NCBI RefSeq assembly: GCF_001557325.1
Contig: NZ_LSJS01000136.1
Coordinates: forward strand, 1 to 11,675
Source: Erythrobacter donghaensis
Lineage (GTDB): Bacteria > Pseudomonadota > Alphaproteobacteria > Sphingomonadales > Sphingomonadaceae
Length of the DNA: 11,675 nucleotides
Direction of reading: 5' to 3'
The position numbers were made by a program, and so were the translations under genes. The notes beneath the pieces were generated by a model that made no database searches, was not told where the DNA came from, and worked only from the letters and a program-made list of their open reading frames with translations. Position 1 is the first letter of the stretch, and every line of letters begins with the position of its first letter. This document shows positions 1 through 5,194 of this stretch, piece after piece.

Positions 1-1
1 C

Positions 2-295
2 AGCACCTCCGCTCGACCCCCAAAAATTCAAATTAGGGCTGGACTGTCAGGATATATCGCCGAACAGGTCTCGGCGCGAATCTGCTACGAGCTGGGCCTT
101 CCGGCAGACCTTCACGAAAGCCACGCGAGCTACCTCTCGCACTGGCTCGACATCCTGAAATCCGACAAAACCGCGATCATCACCGCTGCCGCCAAAGCCG
201 ACCAAGCCTTCAACCTTCTTGCAGCCTTCTCTGGCTATGAGAGCGAGCCCGAGGAGACCCGCCATGAAACGGCGCAAGTTCCGGCTGCTGCTTGA
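2..295 (+). CDS. ArdC-like antirestriction protein, C-terminal fragment (5' end outside window)
   Basis: The reading frame is open from the window edge to a TGA at 293-295, so only the last ~97 residues are present. The stretch beginning GYIAEQVSARICYELGL, followed by HASYLSHWLDILKSDKTAI and then AAAKADQAFNLL, resembles the C-terminal part of the zincin-like (polyvalent) peptidase domain of ArdC/DUF1738 proteins. In that family a conserved SY...W...LK.DK..I segment precedes an Ala-rich helix. ArdC proteins are carried by conjugative elements and protect incoming DNA from host restriction; they combine an N-terminal ssDNA-binding domain with this metallopeptidase-like domain. The zinc-binding HExxH region lies upstream of the window, so activity cannot be judged. 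The first ~12 visible residues match the family poorly. The tail overlaps the next gene by 32 nt, implying co-transcription. Family assignment is by eye. Confidence 0.7.
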   Translation, partial: STSARPPKIQIRAGLSGYIAEQVSARICYELGLPADLHESHASYLSHWLDILKSDKTAIITAAAKADQAFNLLAAFSGYESEPEETRHETAQVPAAA

Positions 296-659
296 ACCAG
301 GCCTCGAGGGCGTGGTCAGGCTCGCGCAGCTTGAGCAATACGGAACGGACCGGATCGACGGACAGCGAATGCTTCTCGCACCCGAACTAGGGGAGCATGT
401 CCAGGGGCTGTTTCCAGCACGCCTACCGGCAGCCGTACTCGACGCACTACTGGGAAAACCGCCGATCGGATGGAAGCTCGAAATGGACGGGCTGGGAGGA
501 AGCCAATCCATTGCCATTCGATCGGACGGCCGAGGCGTCGCGCTGTCCGCGATGATGCGCATCCTCGAGCACATCGTGCCAGAGGCCCTTTTGGCACCGA
601 TGATCTACGAGCCATTGAACGGCAACGGTACGAGCGAGCGGATACAGAACCTCCATTGA
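264..659 (+). CDS. Hypothetical protein, 131 aa, translationally coupled to the ArdC-like gene
   Basis: I do not recognise this protein. The chosen ATG at 264 (MKRRKFRLLLEPG) has a purine-rich ribosome site, GAGGAG at 251-256, seven bases upstream. An in-frame ATG at 219 lies deep inside the ArdC-like gene and has no comparable site. The gene starts 32 nt before the ArdC-like stop, so translational coupling is likely. The product is a small mixed protein with a basic N-terminus (KRRKFR) and no Cys, signal peptide or membrane segment. It contains a central LGKPPIGWKLEMDG segment and a helical SAMMRILEHIVPEALL segment near the C-terminus. A role in the same establishment/antirestriction context is suggested only by its neighbour. 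The stop codon abuts a purine-rich G/A element at 660-675. Confidence 0.7.
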   Translation: MKRRKFRLLLEPGLEGVVRLAQLEQYGTDRIDGQRMLLAPELGEHVQGLFPARLPAAVLDALLGKPPIGWKLEMDGLGGSQSIAIRSDGRGVALSAMMRILEHIVPEALLAPMIYEPLNGNGTSERIQNLH

Positions 660-675
660 GGGGAGGGGGAGAGGG
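660..675 (+). promoter_or_regulatory. Purine-rich G/A element A
   Basis: Directly after the stop at 657-659 the + strand reads GGGGAGGGGGAGAGGG, a pure G/A run. It shares the 11-base core GGGGAGGGGGA with the element at 8725-8742 and resembles the one at 4511-4530. It ends 31 nt before the start codon at 707. It might act on RNA structure, translation or transcription; no function is shown. Confidence 0.45.
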
Positions 676-694
676 CCATTGCGTCTTGCAATGG
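676..694 (+). promoter_or_regulatory. Short hairpin ahead of the start at 707
   Basis: CCATTGC at 676-682 and GCAATGG at 688-694 are perfect inverted repeats around a five-base loop. The hairpin immediately follows purine element A and ends just before the AAAGGGA ribosome site (696-702 region) of the gene at 707. It has no U-tract, so it is not a standard terminator. A translational role is possible but unproven; a 7-bp stem can arise by chance. Confidence 0.3.
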
Positions 695-706
695 AAAGGG
701 AACCTC

Positions 707-1348
707 ATGTCCTGCGATATCGATTACCGTTACCGGCGTGCGCTGCAGCCGGACGGACTTACAACCTTCGAGACAGCGCTCATGGCCGTGAACGAGGCGG
801 TCGCCGATGTCCGCCTCGCAGGGCGAGACGTGACAACCTGCCCGGCGGTGCTGCTGCTGACCCGACACCTCCAGCGGATTGCTGACGGGAAGCCGGGCAC
901 TTCCGATGAGGACGACCGGGAGCTGAGAGATCAGTGCATGGTGCGGCTCGGCGAACTGAAGCATCAGCCTGCGATCATATCGCTGATCAGGCGCGGGCTC
1001 GACTACCGACCCGAGGAACTCCGCCACTACCAACGTGAGGGCCACCGCACACTGCGGCAGATCGCTGTTGGGATGGGCCTTGACCACACCCGCTACCGGA
1101 TCAGCTACAGAACATCTGAAAGCTCATTGGCGGGGGAGCACGTCCTGGAAGCCCACGGCGTCTACCTGCGGATTTCACCCGAACGGTTCGGCGAGCCGGG
1201 CGTCGCCTGGCGCAATCCGTTCTGGAAGCCGCCCGGGGCCGTCATGCGCAAAGCATCCATCGGAGTGCTCGCCGATCTCCCCGCCCTCGCAAAACGGATC
1301 GCGCGTGACCTTGGATTGTCGCCCCCCGCGCAGGAACGGCTCATCTGA
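707..1348 (+). CDS. Hypothetical protein, 213 aa
   Basis: I do not recognise this family. ATG at 707 (MSCDIDYRYRRALQ) is preceded by an AAAGGGA ribosome site with a short spacer. The frame stays open upstream to 470, but that part overlaps the 264-659 gene in another frame and is rejected. Visible features are a helix-rich N-terminal half (TTFETALMAVNEAVADVRLAG, then LLLTRHLQRIADG), a central ELRHYQREGHRTLRQIA segment, a WRNPFWKPPG motif in the C-terminal third and a final helix ADLPALAKRIARDLGLS. No signal peptide, membrane segment or metal-binding cluster is seen. A 16-nt gap separates it from the DUF6927-like gene, so the two are probably co-expressed. It may belong to a lineage-specific family of alphaproteobacterial accessory elements. 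Confidence 0.72.
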   Translation: MSCDIDYRYRRALQPDGLTTFETALMAVNEAVADVRLAGRDVTTCPAVLLLTRHLQRIADGKPGTSDEDDRELRDQCMVRLGELKHQPAIISLIRRGLDYRPEELRHYQREGHRTLRQIAVGMGLDHTRYRISYRTSESSLAGEHVLEAHGVYLRISPERFGEPGVAWRNPFWKPPGAVMRKASIGVLADLPALAKRIARDLGLSPPAQERLI

Positions 1349-1364
1349 AAAGAAAGGACACAAC

Positions 1365-1985
1365 ATGGGATGGCTTTACATGCATCGATACGGGATGGGC
1401 GGCTTCGAAACCCCAAAAGCCTATCTTGATAACCAGCTGACATGGGAGCGTCGTGACGAGGCAACCGGCAAGCTCGATGGGTGCCGGGTGATCAAGAGCG
1501 TCTCGACGAGCGGCGCATACTACGCCGCCATCGAACGCTACGGCGAAAATGGGGCCGTGCATTACGTGACGGCCGTCATCTGCCTAGTGCGCTGGAACCC
1601 CAAGGCCGCCAGCGGCGAGATCTTCGGCTACAAGGACATCGACGAAAACAGCGGGCCTTTCGAGGCCGGGTGCCCAAGGAGCGTCCTGGACTGTCTCGGG
1701 CCGACATCCAATCCCCATGCCCTGGATTGGCGCAACCGCTGCTACCGGAACCTTCGTCTCAGAGAACGCAAGCTAAATGATGGCGACATCATCCGGTTGC
1801 CCGAACCGATGAAGTTTACGGACGGAAGCCAGCACTCAGAGTTCAAGGTCGTAAAACGCGGGGCGCGGATTGAACTGACGCCTCCTGCCGGAGGCGGCCG
1901 ATTCAAGATCAGCCGACTGTTGGAACGCCGATTCGAGGTAATCAGGCCGGCTCGAACCGTGCGCACCTTCTTCCCCGCAACTTAA
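1365..1985 (+). CDS. DUF6927-like protein, 206 aa
   Basis: ATG at 1365 follows an AAAGGA ribosome site (1353-1358) with a good spacer. The N-terminus MGWLYM at residues 1-6, TPKAYLDNQ at 16-24, the hydrophobic strand VICLVRWNP at 71-79, FGYKDI at 87-92 and the GPFEAGCP segment at 97-104 match what I recall of the DUF6927 family. That family is found on plasmids and islands of sphingomonads and rhizobia; its biochemical function is unknown. The C-terminal third, with KFTDGSQHSEFKVV and GGGRFKISRL, resembles a small beta-rich domain. There is no signal peptide or transmembrane segment, so it is presumably cytoplasmic. It lies 16 nt after the previous stop, in the same unit. The frame is open upstream to 1035, but that part overlaps the previous gene and is discarded. 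The family name rests on memory of motifs, not on a search. Confidence 0.75.
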   Translation: MGWLYMHRYGMGGFETPKAYLDNQLTWERRDEATGKLDGCRVIKSVSTSGAYYAAIERYGENGAVHYVTAVICLVRWNPKAASGEIFGYKDIDENSGPFEAGCPRSVLDCLGPTSNPHALDWRNRCYRNLRLRERKLNDGDIIRLPEPMKFTDGSQHSEFKVVKRGARIELTPPAGGGRFKISRLLERRFEVIRPARTVRTFFPAT

Positions 1986-2002
1986 GCAGGGACACCCCAA
2001 CA

Positions 2003-2203
2003 ATGGACACCCAAGCACTCGATCCGAGGCGCGCTCAACTTTGCGGACGAGACAATGCGGAGCGGCTTGCTCTCCGGATGAGCGAAGAAACAGGCAAAGG
2101 GCATGCGGTCTTCAGGACCGGGAGCAGCCTGCAACCGCTGCGCGTCATGCGTGCCGAATTCGGCAAGCATGACGCGATGGAGCTGCAGGTGATCGTACTG
2201 TGA
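2003..2203 (+). CDS. Small hypothetical protein, 66 aa
   Basis: ATG at 2003 lies 17 nt after the previous stop, with a weak AGCAGGGA ribosome site ten bases upstream. The product reads like a compact soluble domain: a helix (NAERLALRMSEETG), then HAVFRTGSSLQPLRV and a hydrophobic end (ELQVIVL). I cannot assign a family. Residues in the MRAEFGKHDAM region are encoded by a 36-bp near-perfect palindrome (2141-2176), so the opposite strand encodes almost the same peptide (MLAEFGTHDA). Either the palindrome is a functional DNA/RNA element embedded in a real gene, or it is the reason an open frame exists here. The smooth operon spacing and protein-like composition favour a real gene. Confidence 0.5.
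   Translation: MDTQALDPRRAQLCGRDNAERLALRMSEETGKGHAVFRTGSSLQPLRVMRAEFGKHDAMELQVIVL
2141..2176. repeat. 36-bp near-perfect palindrome
   Basis: The left arm, CGCGTCATGC at 2141-2150, is the exact reverse complement of GCATGACGCG at 2167-2176. The centre, TGCCGAATTCGGCA at 2152-2165, is a perfect palindrome. Only the pair 2151/2166 (G against A) mismatches, giving 17 of 18 pairs with no spacer. It lies inside the 66-residue ORF and has no downstream T-tract, so it is not an ordinary terminator. A protein-binding site, cruciform or RNA fold are all possible. Confidence 0.85.
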
Positions 2204-2237
2204 CGCAACCGGTGCCGTACGAACGACTGTGCCCGAG

Positions 2238-2243
2238 AAAGGA
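2238..2243 (+). promoter_or_regulatory. Ribosome site selecting the GTG start at 2250
   Basis: AAAGGA lies six bases before GTG 2250. The in-frame GTG at 2229 has no such site and lies before this one, so 2250 is the better start for the following gene. Confidence 0.6.
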
Positions 2244-2249
2244 ACGATC

Positions 2250-2645
2250 GTGACTCCAATCATCTACCACCCGGGGACGGGAACCTACATGGGCTTGGCC
2301 GAGTGCACAGTGATTGAGCTCCCGGACAGTGTGGAAACGGCCGAGGAAATCGAGGAATACCTCAAAGATGAACCCCAAGGGACCGACATGAGCACGGCGC
2401 TGATCCTTCCCATGACCGCAATCGACAATGCGGTGCTGAACCACGACGACGAAGTTCCCGACATTGAGTGGCGCGGATCTGGCGACCGCACCCTGTGGGT
2501 CGGCATCGACGGACTTTCGGTGAAGCTGCGGCGCGAAGGCTCAGAGCTGGCGATTTCGGTGTTCGATGACTGCGACGATGCTGCAGAGGCCGAGCTTAGC
2601 GTAAATTGCAACAACCGGACGTCCAAGCATGCCGAGCAACGCTAA
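2250..2645 (+). CDS. Hypothetical acidic protein, 131 aa (GTG start)
   Basis: I do not recognise the product. GTG at 2250 is chosen because AAAGGA at 2238-2243 is ideally placed; an in-frame GTG at 2229 would add seven residues. The protein is acidic: an early segment ELPDSVETAEEIEEYLKDEP, then HDDEVPDIEWRG, then a probable beta-rich C-terminal half (TLWVGIDGLSVKLRREGSELAISVFDD read in parts). A two-domain layout seems likely: a short N-terminal YHPGTGTYMG strand-loop and a C-terminal domain of roughly residues 65-120. No Cys cluster, membrane segment or signal peptide is seen. It is the last + strand gene of the left block and ends 11 bp from the convergent - strand gene, with no clear terminator between them. 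Confidence 0.65.
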   Translation: MTPIIYHPGTGTYMGLAECTVIELPDSVETAEEIEEYLKDEPQGTDMSTALILPMTAIDNAVLNHDDEVPDIEWRGSGDRTLWVGIDGLSVKLRREGSELAISVFDDCDDAAEAELSVNCNNRTSKHAEQR

Positions 2646-2656
2646 CCTGGTCCAAT

Positions 2657-3160
2657 TCATTCGCCTTCGATGACGCCGCCAAGGTCAGGGTCAAGGTACC
2701 ACGACGGTCCTTCAGTGAAAGGAACATCGCGCGAGGGAACGACCCCATCGGGCACAGCGGCGACATAAGGGTTGATCATCGGCCACGGTCGCTCGCCGCC
2801 GCGCAGTAGCTCGGCAGACGTCTTCAAGCGGGGAGCCAGGATCCCGAGAAGCCATTCGAGATCCTCAAGCATCTGGACCACACCGCGTCCCGCCAGAACA
2901 TAGTAGAGACAGCGCTGGTAGTCGTCGCAGTTGCAGGAGAGCACCTGCGTAAGCCGCTTCTTCGCGTTCGGAAGACCTTCGAAGACACCTTCGAGCGTCT
3001 CGTAAAGCTCACGCGCCGAATAGTAGGCATCGAACGGCTCAACCCCGATCGAAGCATTGGCGAGAAGCCGCTTGGTAGCCCGACACTGCGGATCGAGAGC
3101 GGCGTCGCGAAGCGTCACATCAAGATCGAATTTGCCGATATCGAAAACCTTGTTCATCAT
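2657..3160 (-). CDS. Hypothetical protein, 167 aa, only - strand gene in the window
   Basis: The start is ATG 3160 (or the adjacent ATG 3157), with AGGAG at 3172-3168 seven bases upstream. A further upstream ATG at 3196 would precede the ribosome site and lie within the promoter, so it is rejected. The protein (MMNKVFDIGKFDLDVTL...) is acidic and mostly helical. It has a Cys trio C76-x-C78-x5-C84 (SCNCDDYQRC) and a hydrophobic helix VVQMLEDLEWLLGILAP at about 95-110. The Pro/Asp-rich tail ends in GGVIEGE. No family is recognised; the Cys trio could bind metal, but a fourth ligand is not obvious. The gene is oriented against all its neighbours and has its own promoter and operator-like repeats, suggesting independent, possibly autoregulated expression. 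Perfect 13-bp direct repeats lie near its two ends. Confidence 0.72.
   Translation of the reverse strand: MMNKVFDIGKFDLDVTLRDAALDPQCRATKRLLANASIGVEPFDAYYSARELYETLEGVFEGLPNAKKRLTQVLSCNCDDYQRCLYYVLAGRGVVQMLEDLEWLLGILAPRLKTSAELLRGGERPWPMINPYVAAVPDGVVPSRDVPFTEGPSWYLDPDLGGVIEGE
2689..2701. repeat. 13-bp direct repeat, copy 1
   Basis: GGTCAAGGTACCA at this position is identical to the copy at 3204-3216. The two copies flank most of the - strand gene; this copy lies inside its 3' coding end. A 13-base match somewhere in a window this long is near chance expectation, so mobility is only a possibility. Confidence 0.3.
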
Positions 3161-3195
3161 GAAACATCTCCTGCGTGATGAACATAAGGTGAACA
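3151..3195. promoter_or_regulatory. Operator-like repeat array at the - strand gene start
   Basis: TGTTCATCA at 3151-3159 and TGATGAACA at 3176-3184 form a perfect 9-bp inverted repeat with a 16-bp spacer. A further TGAACA at 3190-3195 repeats the TGAACA at 3179-3184 with an 11-bp period, about one helical turn. The array covers the -10 box, ribosome site and start codon of the - strand gene. That placement suits repressor binding or autoregulation, which is inferred from position only. Confidence 0.45.
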
Positions 3196-3209
3196 AATGG
3201 AGCGGTCAA
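3181..3209 (-). promoter_or_regulatory. Putative sigma70-type promoter for the - strand gene
   Basis: Read on the - strand, TTGACC (3209-3204) is followed after exactly 17 bp by TATGTT (3186-3181), a good match to -35 and -10 boxes. Transcription would start near 3174, leaving a very short leader of about 14 nt that begins almost at the AGGAG ribosome site. The -10 box overlaps the operator-like repeats. Confidence 0.55.
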
Positions 3210-3216
3210 GGTACCA
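3204..3216. repeat. 13-bp direct repeat, copy 2
   Basis: Second copy of GGTCAAGGTACCA (first at 2689-2701). It overlaps the -35 box of the - strand promoter and lies just upstream of the divergent gene at 3223. It may be coincidental. Confidence 0.3.
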
Positions 3217-3222
3217 TTGGAA

Positions 3223-4509
3223 ATGTGGCTTGTAGGCAAGGATACGACTGGGACGACAGGGAGAATCGCAATAAGCGACACGCTCCGCGCTGCACTCGTG
3301 CGTTGGTATACCGGACATGGGACCGAGGCCGATCACCGGGCATCGGTTTCGCTGGTCTCGACCGCGCGCGAGAATCACAAATGGATCGCATGTGATTGCC
3401 TTGGCGAAAGGCGCGCGCCGCCGCTAATGAGCGCGGCCTACCTCAGCTTCCAGGAAACCTACTATCTGCGCCGACTGACCTCACGGCCGCTACATCACCC
3501 AGACTGCCCATTCTTTCTGCCGCAAGCACCGCCACGCATCCGCGAGACGGCGAAAGACAGCCTCTACAGCATCGATCTGCCCAAGGGGCTGTTTAGCGCG
3601 CACCAGAAGGCGCCCGAAAAGCTGGCGCAAAAGCCTCTCGACACCGAACCCGATGATCGGTCGCGCCATGTCGCCATTCCGCGCCTCGGCAAACTGTTAT
3701 GGCTCCTGATAGAGCGCGCTGGCACCAACGTGCTACGCGAGCTTCCTCCGAGCGGTGGGCGGCAAGCTTCGATCAGTGCGGAGATGCGGTACCTGAAAGA
3801 GGCGGCGCAAGGCCTCGAGATCGCACCGGGGGTCAAACTCTCCGATCACCTCTACACGACGGCGATCGATTATGAGCGCGAACGGGTGCATGCCCGCCTT
3901 CGCAGCGCGGCAAAGAAGTGGCCGGACGAATTCGCCCCGCAGGCCTTCCTCCTACTGGAAGCAAACGAACTCACATCCAGCGAAGTCGTCACCGGGCTTG
4001 GCACCGTCGAAATTCGGAACCGCATTCAGCACACAGGCATCATCCGCGCCGAAGTCGAGCCCCCGTTTCTCGTACTCGCAGTCGTAGGTGAGCACAGCCG
4101 CCGGGAAGGCTACCGAGCGCTCCGCGCCTATGCGCAGCCGGTCTTTACCGGAAACCAGTTCGTGCCGACCGAGCGCGATCATGATCGCGAAGTGCTTCGC
4201 GCCCTCCAGGACGCACAATACGCCCTGCGAAGGAGTGGCATCCGTATGGCGGCAAAGAAGATCCTTTTCGATCTCGATCTCCCAAGCGGATCAGCCCGAC
4301 CGGACTTTCTCGTCGCCCTCCTGGACGAGAACACAGGCCAGGAGCTGAGGTATGCAATGCAGATCCTCCAGGCGGACGATCCGCACTACCGGGAGCTGCG
4401 AAAAATCGAGCGAGAGCGGCTAGGGCAGGCCGGACCGGTGATCTCGCTGCAGCTAGAGGACATTTCCGCACCCAGGATCGTGGCCGAGACACACCGCCTA
4501 CTCGAATAG
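3223..4509 (+). CDS. DUF1173-like protein with N-terminal Cys/His cluster, 428 aa
   Basis: ATG at 3223 (MWLVGKDTTG) is used; a TTG six bases upstream (3217) is a possible alternative, and the ribosome site AAGGT is weak. Near the N-terminus, WIACDCLGERR gives C57 and C59. After YLRRLTSRPLHHPDCPFF come H91, H92 and C95, a C-x-C...HH-x2-C pattern that suggests a zinc-binding knuckle. DUF1173 proteins of alphaproteobacterial plasmids are about this long and carry conserved Cys residues near the N-terminus, followed by a central region and a C-terminal segment of unknown function; the match is by pattern. Residues after ~330 (AAKKILFDLDLPSGSARPDFLVALL) resemble a core of the kind found in nuclease-like folds, but no catalytic set is convincing. 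It is divergent from the - strand gene, with 62 bp between starts, and is followed by purine element B. Confidence 0.72.
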   Translation: MWLVGKDTTGTTGRIAISDTLRAALVRWYTGHGTEADHRASVSLVSTARENHKWIACDCLGERRAPPLMSAAYLSFQETYYLRRLTSRPLHHPDCPFFLPQAPPRIRETAKDSLYSIDLPKGLFSAHQKAPEKLAQKPLDTEPDDRSRHVAIPRLGKLLWLLIERAGTNVLRELPPSGGRQASISAEMRYLKEAAQGLEIAPGVKLSDHLYTTAIDYERERVHARLRSAAKKWPDEFAPQAFLLLEANELTSSEVVTGLGTVEIRNRIQHTGIIRAEVEPPFLVLAVVGEHSRREGYRALRAYAQPVFTGNQFVPTERDHDREVLRALQDAQYALRRSGIRMAAKKILFDLDLPSGSARPDFLVALLDENTGQELRYAMQILQADDPHYRELRKIERERLGQAGPVISLQLEDISAPRIVAETHRLLE

Positions 4510-4510
4510 A

Positions 4511-4530
4511 GGAAAGGGGGAGGGAAGGAG
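4511..4530 (+). promoter_or_regulatory. Purine-rich G/A element B
   Basis: Immediately after the stop at 4507-4509 the strand reads a continuous G/A run, GGAAAGGGGGAGGGAAGGAG. It ends 28 nt before the start codon at 4559. It shares GGAAAGGGG with element C and the G-run/A/G-run layout with element A, and it stands at the head of the large right-hand operon. Confidence 0.45.
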
Positions 4531-4558
4531 CGAACCATCATCTTGGAGGAGTTCGCTG

Positions 4559-5194
4559 ATGACCCATTTTCCGCAAAGCCCACGACCAACGACGTCGATC
4601 TGGGGCGCGGTGCAACAGGCAGATCAGATAGCCCCCGGCATCTGGTCGGTGATGACTGCCAGCCATGGCGGCATCATGCTGTCCGAGCCGCGCCAGGCCG
4701 CGATGCCGGATGCACTCCGCCTCGATGGAGGCTCCTACGAGGAAGACTGCGATTGGTCGCTGCCCGTCCTCGCCTTCGCCGATGAACTGGCCCAGGCCAA
4801 GGATTTCAGTGAAGCTTTTCTGCAGCTCGCGAGAGACACGGCGCGGTGTTGGCATCCCGAGCGATACACCGCACACACCGGAGAAAGCGTTTCGGTGAAC
4901 GACTCTTCAGTTCTGCGGACCCGGAAGGCCTACCTCGATGCCATCGGAGAGTTCTGTGTAACAGCAGCATGGGGCGATTGGGCGGACTGGGTGCCGGAGG
5001 GCAAGACCGGTGTCGTGGCGCGCAAGGTCGCCAGCGTCGATCATCTGGGCAGGGCGCGCTACGATGATGAAGAAGTTTGCGCGCTTGTCGACAAGGTCGC
5101 CTACGCGGAGCGTGGAGAAGTAACGGTCCTGCGCGACATCGCGCACGAAATCATCGAAGCACCCGAAAACCTGCGACCCAAGAGGATCGCATGA
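4559..5194 (+). CDS. DUF7007-like protein, 211 aa
   Basis: ATG at 4559 has a strong ribosome site, GGAGGAG at 4545-4551, seven bases upstream. The N-terminus has SIWGAVQQADQIAPGIWSV (residues 13-31), then TASHGG (33-38) and YEEDCDW (60-66). This 'WG..Q...APGI..V.T.SHGG...S' plus 'YEED..W' layout is the signature I associate with the DUF7007 domain, found in proteobacterial plasmids and islands and functionally uncharacterised. Acidic YEED and the SHGG motif could be catalytic or ligand-binding, but this is unproven. Residues from ~110 on (SSVLRTRKAYLDAIGEF, then WADWVPEGKTGVVARK) form a second region. The gene heads the right-hand cluster. Its stop overlaps the next start (ATGA), so it is tightly coupled to the PP-loop gene. 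Confidence 0.75.
   Translation: MTHFPQSPRPTTSIWGAVQQADQIAPGIWSVMTASHGGIMLSEPRQAAMPDALRLDGGSYEEDCDWSLPVLAFADELAQAKDFSEAFLQLARDTARCWHPERYTAHTGESVSVNDSSVLRTRKAYLDAIGEFCVTAAWGDWADWVPEGKTGVVARKVASVDHLGRARYDDEEVCALVDKVAYAERGEVTVLRDIAHEIIEAPENLRPKRIA

Noticed and set aside
470..706. N-terminal extension of the 213-residue hypothetical protein
   Set aside because: It overlaps the 264-659 gene in another frame; the ATG at 707 has a proper ribosome site.
1035..1364. N-terminal extension of the DUF6927-like protein
   Set aside because: It lies entirely over the previous gene plus the gap; the family-typical MGWL start is at 1365.
2596..2645. Possible terminator stem TTAGCGT / ACGCTAA between the convergent genes
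   Set aside because: The loop is 36 nt, the stem is AT-poor but only 7 bp, and there is no T-tract, so termination is not supported.
4174..4201. Two adjoining perfect palindromes, CGCGATCATGATCGCG (4174-4189) and CGCGAAG-TG-CTTCGCG (4186-4201)
   Set aside because: They lie inside the DUF1173-like coding region, encode ordinary residues (ERDHDREVLRAL) and use CG-rich codons; short palindromes of this kind are expected in such DNA.
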